A stretch of DNA of 64,000 nt from Kangiella marina (GTDB lineage: Bacteria; Pseudomonadota; Gammaproteobacteria; Enterobacterales; Kangiellaceae), in assembly GCF_039541235.1 (NCBI RefSeq), contig NZ_BAABFV010000001.1:496001-560000 (forward strand). The letters run 5' to 3'. The position numbers and the translations under genes are program-made. The notes beneath the pieces are model-generated. The model ran no database searches. It was not told where the DNA came from and worked only from the letters and a program-made list of their open reading frames with translations. This document shows, piece after piece, positions 56,601-64,000 of this stretch; position 1 is the first letter of the stretch; each line of letters begins with the position of its first letter.

Positions 56601-57353
56601 TTGGTCCGCAAACTGCGCAATATTATTTTTCTTTTCTTCCGGGGAAACCAGTAACAAGCCCTTCGTCGTGGTTTCATCCATGCGCCCTTCTTTATCGTAG
56701 GCACGAAGGACATAAATCAGTCTATCGCCCTGCACTAAAGGACGATCGAGCGTTAACTCACCATCCCACGCGTAGCGACCATTATTGGTTACTTCCAATG
56801 ACTCTGTCGCCAAGGGCGTGACTAAGTCAGTATCGTTAGCGTCGAAAATAGTAAGCTCTAAGCGATCAATAAAAGCTGCGTAGTTTGAGTAGTAACTAAA
56901 GTTAACCGGCTCGACAATACGGCCATCTTCAAAGGCTACAACAGTGGTACCACTAACGCCAAGAGCTGGCGGCGTTAAGGCTGGATCTTCCGTCGCCCAC
57001 ATAATACCGCCGTTAGGAAGCTGTACCAGCATTCTCCCCGTAACATCAGCACGCTTTTGATCAGGTCTAAAGCCAGCTTCGTTATAGGAGTAAATATCTC
57101 GATAACCAACATCGACACGACGATCTTGGTTCATTTCAGACTCATTAACCGCCGTCGCTGCCGATTCTCCCTGGCTTTTGACTCTGAAAATCAAACCTTC
57201 TTCAGTTTTACATTTAGTACTGTCGCAGCTGAAATCCTTCTCAGAATCGCTTTGTTCAGCGCTAAACGCTTGTGGCGCAAGACTGAATAAGATAGCACCC
57301 AAACCAAAGCTCAGTAACGGCTGTGTGATATGCCTTACCATCAACTTACTCAT
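53637..57353 (-). CDS. large outer-membrane beta-barrel protein paired with giant repeat protein
   Basis: 1238-residue predicted outer-membrane protein. A signal peptide (about 1-32, ending AFSA) is followed by a periplasmic or surface beta-rich region (about 50-390, with repeated strand-loop domains). The segment after it (about 395-560) includes RYYPVYGDDSTTYRDVDTQGRFYV. A long C-terminal barrel of alternating strands (about 630-1238) ends NFVGKY, an aromatic end suited to outer-membrane assembly. The ATG at 57353 is preferred over GTG at 57362 because GGAGG lies 8 bases before it. It overlaps the giant protein gene's stop by 8 bp, so the two are translationally coupled. The function is not recognised; export, anchoring or display of the giant protein is inferred. 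Confidence 0.82.
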   Translation of the reverse strand: MSKLMVRHITQPLLSFGLGAILFSLAPQAFSAEQSDSEKDFSCDSTKCKTEEGLIFRVKSQGESAATAVNESEMNQDRRVDVGYRDIYSYNEAGFRPDQKRADVTGRMLVQLPNGGIMWATEDPALTPPALGVSGTTVVAFEDGRIVEPVNFSYYSNYAAFIDRLELTIFDANDTDLVTPLATESLEVTNNGRYAWDGELTLDRPLVQGDRLIYVLRAYDKEGRMDETTTKGLLLVSPEEKKNNIAQFADQVRRGESEDDISDQQITNQLIESETFGQNNLRQQNIPIYGSRVRIFGQDIPENQPLTINGDIIPIDLERRFVAEYLLPVGQHNFNVVIGNDEAEQIVNQMTVDVTGEHMFMVALADLTASKNSVSDSIQAVDEGDQFEDDFLMEGRLAFYLKGKIKGKYLITAQADTQERELDEMFDGFLDKDPQDIFRRLDPDRYYPVYGDDSTTYRDVDTQGRFYVRVDWDKSQALWGNFNTGITGNEFAQYSRSLYGAAINWRSLDTTELGEAKTQVKAFASEAQTALGHVEFLGTGGSLYYLKHTDILPGSDKITLEVRDSTTGRVETRVDLQRGADYEIDELQGRIILTTPLSQISRRNLDTIIRDQPLDGFDNVLLVDYEYRPTGFEADNTTLGGRAKVWLGEHVAVGGTFVDENRSGDDYQLAGVDVTLQAGRGTYLKVESADSEANQAATFFSDNGGFTFDEVVPDPTEEVTDKNGGAYSVEARANFKELGWSEHEWKAGAWHRETDAGFSVARRTLNEETTETGAEVNGYFTDKVSITTRASNYERGADNSLRQAQVGVNYQITPKIDITTELRQLEETILGVETSATLAALQYNQRIGETWDVYGIGQFTLENDGGEYDNNDLFTLGTRYLFGDRSSIGAEYTTGHRGDAASLTAEYQINNEHQVYGRYTYSTDTTQNVFGSQINDGIVLGQKLRLSNQVTIYNESQHFKAPQESGIVHTFGMDYYPSQGWTIGFNLQDGNLDALSGPVDRQAATISGGYRSKDADWSSKIEYREDSGAEEREQWLTTNRLTYRLTEDWRLAARINYADTEDLIDPAQNAKFVEGNLGFAYRPVDNTRWAVLGKYTYLYDLRTLAQVTTGADQKSDIYSFEGIYSFNPRWKVAAKVAHRRGQVRENRGSGQWFKSTANLYAAQTRYHLISEWDALLEYRWLELEESQDEREGWLAGADYHISNNFKIGLGYNFTEFSDNLANLDFNYEGWFINFVGKY

Positions 57354-60300
57354 GGCTCGCACCTCCGTCTAGAGTTTCAAACTCTGTTGGAGCCATCTCA
57401 ATTCTAACTTTCTTAATCAACTCTTTACCTAAATATTGATTCAATGCAGTATAAACTGCATCAGCGCGCTTTAAACCAAGGCGGTAGTTATATTCCGCGC
57501 TACCTCGACTATCTGCATAACCAGATACCCAAATAGCTCCCCCGCCTTTTGCTTTTAAATAATTTGCTATCGACTCAAGTACCGTCTGATGACTTTCGTC
57601 AATCGATGCTTTATCGGTATCGAAGAAGAACTGACCTATTTCAATCCTCTCTCCAATGGTAATAAATTTTCGACCTTGTACCATTTCGGCTGGGTGAGTA
57701 TTAATGGTCACTTTAACGTTTTGAACAATATCCTTGTTCACTCTCCCAAGAATCGCTTCGCGTAAAACAACCGCTCTATCAAGAGCAATCGGGACAGCGC
57801 CACCATAACCATCAATGGTTAAAGTCGCTCCTTTAGCACGATTGATTTTATCAGCCATATTCTCTATGGCAGACTGGTATTGGTCTTTAATCTCAGTGCT
57901 ATTGTCATCAAAAATAACCGTGCCCATTTCGATCTCGAGAATTTTAGGCTTATTAAAACTTGATTCCTTAGGCTCTGGTAGCTTAATTCCAAAGTCAAAT
58001 CGAGTTGACATACCTTGAGTTAAGCGCTGAACCCTTGGGTTCTCAGTCGTGAATACACTACCCGCTGGTAACGTCGCTGGATCAACTTTCATGATGAAGT
58101 TTTTACCGCGGCCATAATTGTCAACATCAAGTGCATTTAAGTGGAATCGACCGTATGCATCGGTCTCGACAATCAAACCTTCCACCGTAGCAATACGAAC
58201 ACCCGGCACACCACGCTCATAAATACCGTAGTTACTGATGACAAAATCAACGCGATAACTCTCACCAACACGAGTGATACGACGTTCAACTCTGATATCT
58301 TGCCCTGACAAACCATCTGCGACATCACCTGATTGCTCGACACGTGTCTTGCCTTCAGCATCCATCAAGACTTTTGTGCCTTCGTCAGTGGTTAAAACAA
58401 AGCCGTCGGTGAAGCGTGGTTCACTCATCAGCTGAGAAATAACCATCTTATGGTTCGATGCAGGATCCATCACTGAGTTACGACCACGTAGTGTGCCTAA
58501 CTCAATACCGTGATTTATCGGTGCACTAGCATCAGCTTTAGGTTGCGGACCGTTGCCGCGATCAACCGTGGTAGAGTCTGCGATATAAGTCGACTCATCA
58601 ATACCACCGCTTACGCGGATACCCGATGCTGTCGCATCATCCTGCCAGCCGTCGCCGTCACGGTCATTAAACACTTTGCCCATGATCGTCGCTTGTTCAA
58701 AATCTGGATCTGCGGTCATGAAAACAGATGCTGTCGCCGTATTACTGACTTTGTCGCCGTTGAAGTAAGCAGTAACACTGTTGATATGTTCAGAGCCTAC
58801 TGCCGATGGCCCAACTCGCATCATGTATTTAATCGTTGCTGTCTCGCCTTGACTTACGTCTACCCCTTCGAACTGTAGCGGCCTATACGGCGTTATGACG
58901 TTATTTTCAGCGTTAGGATCATCGATTTCACCACTGTTATCAACGTAGCCAAAACCAAGCGGCGGGGAATCCATAACTAAGACATCAGCGGCATCGGCCG
59001 TTCCGACATTCTCTACGGTAATGGTGTAATTGACAAAGTCACCCAGCTTCACCTGATCAGTATTAACGGTTTTTACGATTCGCAACTGTGGCTTTTCGGA
59101 CTGCTCAATAATCAACTCGCCCGCAGTAGAATCATCAGCTGTATTGCCAGCGGCGTCACTCACGCTTGCTGTCACATCATAAGTGCCGTCTGTCAGAACA
59201 TCAGAATCCGGAATGGTCAATACCCAAGTACCATCACCGTTATCCACCAGGTTGCCGTCACCTTCAGTGTAGGCAATACCGTGGACTGTGACGCTTAACT
59301 CATCACTGCTATCCGCAGTACCGGTAATGGCTGGTGTGTTGTCGTTGGTGGTTTGTACGTTCACTGTTGGTGTCGTGATTTGAGTATCGACCACCATCTC
59401 ATCAGTTGTTGTATCGGATGCTGTATTGGTGCCATCAGTGACCGTCGCCACGACATCATAAGTACCGTCAGCAATCTCGTTACCCGCTGGGATGGTCAGT
59501 GTCCAAGTGCCGTCACCATTATCCACCAAATTGCCATCACCCTCGGTGTAAGTCACGCCATTAACAGTGACGCTTAAGTCATCGGCGCTGTCTGCGGTAC
59601 CTGTGATGATAGGTGTGCCATCGTTGATAATTAACGAATCCACTGTAGGCGTCGTGATTTGAGTATCAACCACCAACTCGTCAGTGGTTCCATCACTCAC
59701 AGTATTAACGCCATCAGTCACCGTTGCTGCAACGTCATAGGTATCATCAGGTAACTCACTGCCAACAGGTACTGTTAAGCTCCAGGTATCATCACCATTA
59801 TCTACTAAGTTGCCATCGCCCTCAGTGTAAGTCACGCCATTAACAGTAACGCTTAAATCATCCGTGCTATCAGCAGTACCAGTAATCACAGGTGTACTGT
59901 CATTGGTGGTTTGTACGTCCACCGTTGGCGTCGTGATTTGGGTATCGATTACAAGCTCATCCGTTGTTGTATCGGATGCCGTATTCACACCATCGGTTAC
60001 CGTTGCAGTGACCTCATAAGTCCCGTCAGCTAACTCACTGCCGGCTGGAATGGTCAATGTCCAAGTGCCGTCACCGTTATCAACCAAGTTGCCATCACCC
60101 TCGGTGTAAGTCACGCCATTAACGGTGACGCTTAAATCATCCGCGCTATCAGCTGTCCCCGAAATAACAGGGGTATCATCGTTAGTCGTTAATGCGTTTA
60201 CTGTTGGCACAGCAACAGCAGTATCGACAACTAATTCACTGGCGGTGCTATCAGTTAAGGTATTAGTGCCATCAGAAGACTGAGCAACCACATCGTAGGT

Positions 60301-63300
60301 TCCATCAGGAATTTCATTACCCGTGGGGATTACTAATGTCCAAGTATTATCACCATTATCCACTAGGTTGCCGTCACCTTCGGTGTAGGTGACGCCATTG
60401 ACGGTGACGCTTAAATCGTCAGCACTGTCAGCTGTACCGGTTATCGTTGGCGTGCTGTCATTAGTGGTTTGAGCGTTGACCGTTGGTACAGTTTCTGTCA
60501 CGTTTTCAACCGTTACTGTCGCTAACTCAACGGCTGTATTGCCATCACTATCGGTGGCCGTGATTTGAACCTCATAGACATTATTAGTATCCGCATCCGC
60601 AGGACTCTCGAAGTCTTGTGCGGCGAGTGTTAATTCGCCAGTATTGGCGTCAATCGTAAACAAGCCTTGATCCGCGCCGCCAGTAATTGTGTAAGTCACG
60701 GTGCCTACAGGTGCATCGCCCGGTGATAAGTCAGCAGGTGCTGTAGTGTGCGCAGTATTTTCAGCAGCGCTTTCATTGATGGCGGCAATATCTAAGTTTG
60801 CAGTTTCCGCCACATCAGTGACTTCGACCGTCGCCAGTTCATTCGCTGTATTGCCGTCGCTGTCCGTTGCTGTGATCTGCACTTGGTAGATATTGTCTGC
60901 GTCCGCATCTGCCGGGTTCTCGAAGTCTTGTGCGCCAAGGGTCAATTCACCCGTCGATGCGTCAATCGTAAACAGTGCTTGATCAGCGCCACCAGTAATG
61001 GTGTAAGTCACCGCACCAACAGGCGTGTCTCCGGGAGATAAATCAGCTGGTGCGGTAGTGTGTGCCGTGTTTTCTGCCGTCGACTCAGTAATGGGGGCAA
61101 TGTCCAATGCTGCCGCTTCATTCACGTCTGTCACAGTCACTGTGGCGTCTTCACTTGCCGTATTCCCTGCTGAGTCTGTCGCAGTTATTTGAACCTCGTA
61201 CACATTGTTCGAATCCGCATCCGCAGGGCTTTCAAAGTCTTGCGCGGCCAGTGTTAACTCACCGGTATTGGCATCAATCGTAAACAAACCTTGATCCGCA
61301 CCGCCAGTAATACTGTAAGTCACCGCACCAACAGGCGTATCTCCGGGAGATAAGTCAGCAGGTGCCGTGGTATGCGCGGTATTTTCTGGCGTTGACTCAC
61401 TGATTGGAGCGATATCAAGATTTCGGTCATCATCAGCAATAGTTACGGTGTCACTCGCATTATTAATGTTGCCGCTTGAAACTGCGGTAATGGTTCCAAC
61501 CACCGTTTCATCACCTTCGACAGTATTATCATCAATGACCTCAACTGCTACCGTGGCTGTGGTGTCACCGGCAGCTATGACAACAGAGGTTGTTCCGTCG
61601 GCGCCCGTTAAACTGTAGTCGGATGCTTCCGTTGCCGTACCTGAGTAGTTGATCGTTACGGTAGTGTCTGTAGTGCTTGTGTTACTTAAACTGATCGTAA
61701 ACTCACCATCAGTTGCAGGCTCCGAAGCGGCTAGCGTTGCTGCAATAGAAACCTGTAAACTTTCATCGTCAGTAATAGTTCCTGTCGCGGTATCGCTATC
61801 CGTCACTAAGGTATTCACAGCGTTTAAGTTAACGGTAAAGGTTTCATTTCCTTCTGAAATAGCATCATCAACAATCGTGACATCAAAAGTCTGTGCTTCG
61901 CCATTGGTGCCGGCAAAAGTTACAGTGCCAGCCGTACTGTCATAATCAGTACCGCCACCTGTTGCCGTACCATCAGTGAAGCTATAGTTGACATCAGTTC
62001 CACCAGCGACTTCACCGTTTAAAGTAACCGTGAAAGTTGCTATACCAGCATTTTCATCAACCGTCACATCAGCAACAGTCACGCTAGCCGAGTCGTTATC
62101 TGAAATGGTTACCGTATCACTCGCAGTATTGATAGAGCCATTGCTAACCGCAGAGATCGTGGCTATGACGGTCTCATCACCTTCTAATACAAAGTCATCG
62201 ATGACGTTAACCGTTACTGTCGCACTCGTGGCACCCGCAGGAATAACCACACTGGTTGTTCCTGCGCCTCCGCTAAGATTGTAATCATCAGTATCTGTTG
62301 CAGTGCCTGTATAACCAATCGTTACGGTAGTATCAGTAGAGCTTGTGGTATTAAGGCTAATGGTGAACAAGCCATTAGCGCCGCCCTCAACGGCAGCCGA
62401 AGTCGCAGCAACCGACACTTCCAAGGTATCATTGTCGGTGATGGTGCCAGTAGCGGTATCCGTATCGGTTATAGAAGCGTTAACTGCATCGATATTAACG
62501 GTAAAGGTTTCCGCTTCTTCGACAATAGTGTCCTCATTGATAGTGACAACAAATGTTTGAGTCTCACCGGCGTTACCAACAAAGGTCACACTGCCAGCAG
62601 TATTAACAAAATCATCGCCACCAGTAGCAGTACCATTGGTAAAGCTGTAGTTTACATCCGTTCCGCCAGCCACATCACTATCCAATGTCACCGTGAAGGT
62701 AGCCGTCCCAGCAGCCTCGCTCACAGTCACATCATCAACCGTTACCGTCGCCGTATCATTATCGGTAATGGTAGCCGCACCTTGAGCATCACTAAAGCTC
62801 ACGCTGGCGTTACTCAAATTGGTTAAATCTAGAGAAAAGCCTTCGTCACTTTCGACGATTGTATCGTTCGTAATCGGCACATTGATGGTAATGGTTTCAC
62901 CACTATTACCAGTAAACGAGCCACTGCCAGAAGTCGCTGTATAATCACTACCCGCTGTCGCTGTACCGTCAGTTGTGGCGTAGTCAAAACTCACGCCACC
63001 ATCAACGTCACCCGTTAAGGTCACCGTGAAGACGGCATTAATTCCATCTTCTGCAACCGTCACGTTATTCACCGCAACCGAAGCGGTGTCATTATCCGTA
63101 ATCGTACCTGCGCCTTGAGCATCGCTGAAGCTGACGCTAGCATTACTTAAGCCGCTTAAATCAACGGTAAAGCCTTCATTGCCTTCAACGATGGCATCAT
63201 CGGTAATTGGCACCGTAATCGTTTGTGTCTCACCGTTCGTGCCGTTAAAGCTTAAACTGCCGCTCGCCGCAGTATAGTCACTGCCTGCCACCGCCGTACC

Positions 63301-64000
63301 ATCATTGGTGGCGTAATTGAGCGTGAAGCCATCTTGAACGTCGCCCGTTAACGTCACGGTAAAGGTCGCATTCGAGCCATCTTCGCCAATACTGACGTCG
63401 TCAATCGCCACCGTCGCCGTGTCGTTATCGGTAATGGTGCCTTGGCCTTGATTGTCCGAGAAGGTAACGCTCGTATTATCCAGATTACTTAAATCAAGGG
63501 TGAAGCCTTCATTGCCTTCAACCACCGCATCGTCAGTGATCGGCACATTAATCGTAATCGTCTCACCATTGGTACCGGTAAAGGTTTCCGTACCAGAAGT
63601 CGCGGTGTAATCGCTGCCCGCTACTGCAGTACCGTCGGTCGTGGTGTAGTTGAAACTCACCCCGCCTTGAACGTCGCCCGTTAACGTCACCGTAAAGACG
63701 GCGTTAATACCATCTTCCGCCACCGTGACATCATTCACCGCCACCGTCGCGCTGTCATTATCCGTGATCGTGCCCAAGCCTTGATCATCGGCAAAAGCCA
63801 CACCGGTGTTATCCAAGTTGCTTAAGTCCAGCGTGAAGGTTTCATTGCCCTCGACCACTGCATCATTGGTAATCGGCACATTAATCGTCACCGTCTCACC
63901 ATCGTTTCCGACAAAACTTCTAGTTCCTGAAACAGCAGTATAATCGTCACCCGCCGTCGCTGTGCCATCGGCTGTCGTAAAGTCTAGGTTGAAGCCATTC
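57346..64000 (-). CDS. giant surface repeat protein with C-terminal OmpA domains (5' end outside window)
   Basis: At least 2217 codons, open to the window edge with no start in view. From the N-terminal side there are about eight Calx-beta repeats, three cadherin-like repeats (each with ESTAENTAHTTAPADLSPGD or similar), and five Ig-like repeats of about 94 residues. One DUF11 domain (LRIVKTVNTDQVKLGDFVNYTITV), an SdrD-like FNDRDGDGWQDD segment and further beta-rich modules follow. Two OmpA-like domains end the protein. The last (FFFDTDKASIDES to YADSRG...KRADAV) keeps the peptidoglycan-binding Asp and Arg; the one before it lacks the Asp. It is probably a cell-surface or periplasmic adhesin tethered to peptidoglycan, working with the barrel protein encoded 8 bp into its end. 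Confidence 0.9.
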   Translation of the reverse strand, partial: NGFNLDFTTADGTATAGDDYTAVSGTRSFVGNDGETVTINVPITNDAVVEGNETFTLDLSNLDNTGVAFADDQGLGTITDNDSATVAVNDVTVAEDGINAVFTVTLTGDVQGGVSFNYTTTDGTAVAGSDYTATSGTETFTGTNGETITINVPITDDAVVEGNEGFTLDLSNLDNTSVTFSDNQGQGTITDNDTATVAIDDVSIGEDGSNATFTVTLTGDVQDGFTLNYATNDGTAVAGSDYTAASGSLSFNGTNGETQTITVPITDDAIVEGNEGFTVDLSGLSNASVSFSDAQGAGTITDNDTASVAVNNVTVAEDGINAVFTVTLTGDVDGGVSFDYATTDGTATAGSDYTATSGSGSFTGNSGETITINVPITNDTIVESDEGFSLDLTNLSNASVSFSDAQGAATITDNDTATVTVDDVTVSEAAGTATFTVTLDSDVAGGTDVNYSFTNGTATGGDDFVNTAGSVTFVGNAGETQTFVVTINEDTIVEEAETFTVNIDAVNASITDTDTATGTITDNDTLEVSVAATSAAVEGGANGLFTISLNTTSSTDTTVTIGYTGTATDTDDYNLSGGAGTTSVVIPAGATSATVTVNVIDDFVLEGDETVIATISAVSNGSINTASDTVTISDNDSASVTVADVTVDENAGIATFTVTLNGEVAGGTDVNYSFTDGTATGGGTDYDSTAGTVTFAGTNGEAQTFDVTIVDDAISEGNETFTVNLNAVNTLVTDSDTATGTITDDESLQVSIAATLAASEPATDGEFTISLSNTSTTDTTVTINYSGTATEASDYSLTGADGTTSVVIAAGDTTATVAVEVIDDNTVEGDETVVGTITAVSSGNINNASDTVTIADDDRNLDIAPISESTPENTAHTTAPADLSPGDTPVGAVTYSITGGADQGLFTIDANTGELTLAAQDFESPADADSNNVYEVQITATDSAGNTASEDATVTVTDVNEAAALDIAPITESTAENTAHTTAPADLSPGDTPVGAVTYTITGGADQALFTIDASTGELTLGAQDFENPADADADNIYQVQITATDSDGNTANELATVEVTDVAETANLDIAAINESAAENTAHTTAPADLSPGDAPVGTVTYTITGGADQGLFTIDANTGELTLAAQDFESPADADTNNVYEVQITATDSDGNTAVELATVTVENVTETVPTVNAQTTNDSTPTITGTADSADDLSVTVNGVTYTEGDGNLVDNGDNTWTLVIPTGNEIPDGTYDVVAQSSDGTNTLTDSTASELVVDTAVAVPTVNALTTNDDTPVISGTADSADDLSVTVNGVTYTEGDGNLVDNGDGTWTLTIPAGSELADGTYEVTATVTDGVNTASDTTTDELVIDTQITTPTVDVQTTNDSTPVITGTADSTDDLSVTVNGVTYTEGDGNLVDNGDDTWSLTVPVGSELPDDTYDVAATVTDGVNTVSDGTTDELVVDTQITTPTVDSLIINDGTPIITGTADSADDLSVTVNGVTYTEGDGNLVDNGDGTWTLTIPAGNEIADGTYDVVATVTDGTNTASDTTTDEMVVDTQITTPTVNVQTTNDNTPAITGTADSSDELSVTVHGIAYTEGDGNLVDNGDGTWVLTIPDSDVLTDGTYDVTASVSDAAGNTADDSTAGELIIEQSEKPQLRIVKTVNTDQVKLGDFVNYTITVENVGTADAADVLVMDSPPLGFGYVDNSGEIDDPNAENNVITPYRPLQFEGVDVSQGETATIKYMMRVGPSAVGSEHINSVTAYFNGDKVSNTATASVFMTADPDFEQATIMGKVFNDRDGDGWQDDATASGIRVSGGIDESTYIADSTTVDRGNGPQPKADASAPINHGIELGTLRGRNSVMDPASNHKMVISQLMSEPRFTDGFVLTTDEGTKVLMDAEGKTRVEQSGDVADGLSGQDIRVERRITRVGESYRVDFVISNYGIYERGVPGVRIATVEGLIVETDAYGRFHLNALDVDNYGRGKNFIMKVDPATLPAGSVFTTENPRVQRLTQGMSTRFDFGIKLPEPKESSFNKPKILEIEMGTVIFDDNSTEIKDQYQSAIENMADKINRAKGATLTIDGYGGAVPIALDRAVVLREAILGRVNKDIVQNVKVTINTHPAEMVQGRKFITIGERIEIGQFFFDTDKASIDESHQTVLESIANYLKAKGGGAIWVSGYADSRGSAEYNYRLGLKRADAVYTALNQYLGKELIKKVRIEMAPTEFETLDGGASHE
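59100..60490 (-). repeat. five tandem Ig-like repeats in the giant gene
   Basis: Units of about 282 bp (94 codons) each contain TPxITGTADSxDDLSVTVNG, then YTEGDGNLVDNGDxTW and DGTYDV. Several 60-90 bp stretches are almost identical between units at the DNA level, so unit number may vary by recombination. Confidence 0.85.
60490..61430 (-). repeat. three tandem cadherin-like repeats in the giant gene
   Basis: Units of about 315 bp share TYxITGGADQxLFTIDAxTGELTL and VxITATDSxGNTA. The calcium-binding style DxNxP/DxD patterns of cadherin repeats are present in part. Confidence 0.8.
61430..64000 (-). repeat. tandem Calx-beta repeats in the giant gene (continue outside window)
   Basis: Repeats of about 333 bp (111 codons) have the pattern VAVNDVTVAEDG, FTVTLTGDVxGG, GTAxAGSDYTAxSG, GETxTIxVPITxDAxVEGNE and GTITDND. 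The units nearest the window edge are the most alike, and the later ones diverge. The array runs off the edge. Confidence 0.88.

Noticed and set aside
59353-62826. Several plus-strand frames across the giant gene
   Set aside because: They repeat with the same period as the coding repeats on the minus strand and are shadows of them.

Overview
The window looks like chromosomal DNA of a marine-type gammaproteobacterium with moderate GC. The order uvrY-uvrC-pgsA-tRNA-Gly-tRNA-Cys-tRNA-Leu matches Escherichia coli. EpmC, PrmB, SixA, BtuB, MetH and KefG/KefB-type proteins support the same placement. Two very large subtilases, M61 and M24 peptidases and an AsmA protein suggest a peptide-using relative of Kangiella; that genus guess is inference. 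Most genes lie on the minus strand.

Layout. 1-6745: a kefG-kefB potassium efflux pair cut by the window edge, then a minus-strand operon (PfkB-family kinase, sixA, plsC-like, prmB, epmC, NAD-kinase-like). 6751-14308: a two-domain pterin synthase, a large AsmA protein, xthA, an M61 peptidase with PDZ, and a small unknown gene. 14340-21667: a vitamin B12 block, with a cobalamin riboswitch controlling btuB, a PduO-type adenosyltransferase and a DUF6580 membrane protein, opposite the B12-dependent methionine synthase metH. 21724-32956: two small membrane proteins, then two secreted S8 proteases flanking a two-component system whose kinase carries a TPR array. 33322-37407: a lipoxygenase followed by a diguanylate cyclase. 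37605-41890: three tRNAs, pgsA, uvrC, uvrY and a secreted unknown. 41954-43288: a secreted M24 peptidase.

43300-53400 is an accessory defence-type block: a HEPN/nucleotidyltransferase pair behind two palindromic operators spaced exactly two helical turns apart, then a five-gene type I restriction-modification operon (hsdM-hsdS-hsdR, a YgjP-like metallopeptidase, and a protein with uracil-DNA-glycosylase-like motifs). It ends next to a tRNA-Ser gene. 53637-64000 holds a translationally coupled pair: a giant Calx-beta/cadherin/Ig-like/DUF11 repeat protein ending in two OmpA-like domains (its start lies outside the window), and a 1238-residue outer-membrane beta-barrel protein.

The best candidates for undescribed biology are the giant repeat protein/barrel pair, the restriction operon with its two accessory genes, the HEPN pair with a Tyr in place of the usual catalytic His, and the lipoxygenase beside a c-di-GMP enzyme. 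All family calls come from reading motifs by eye; no searches were run.
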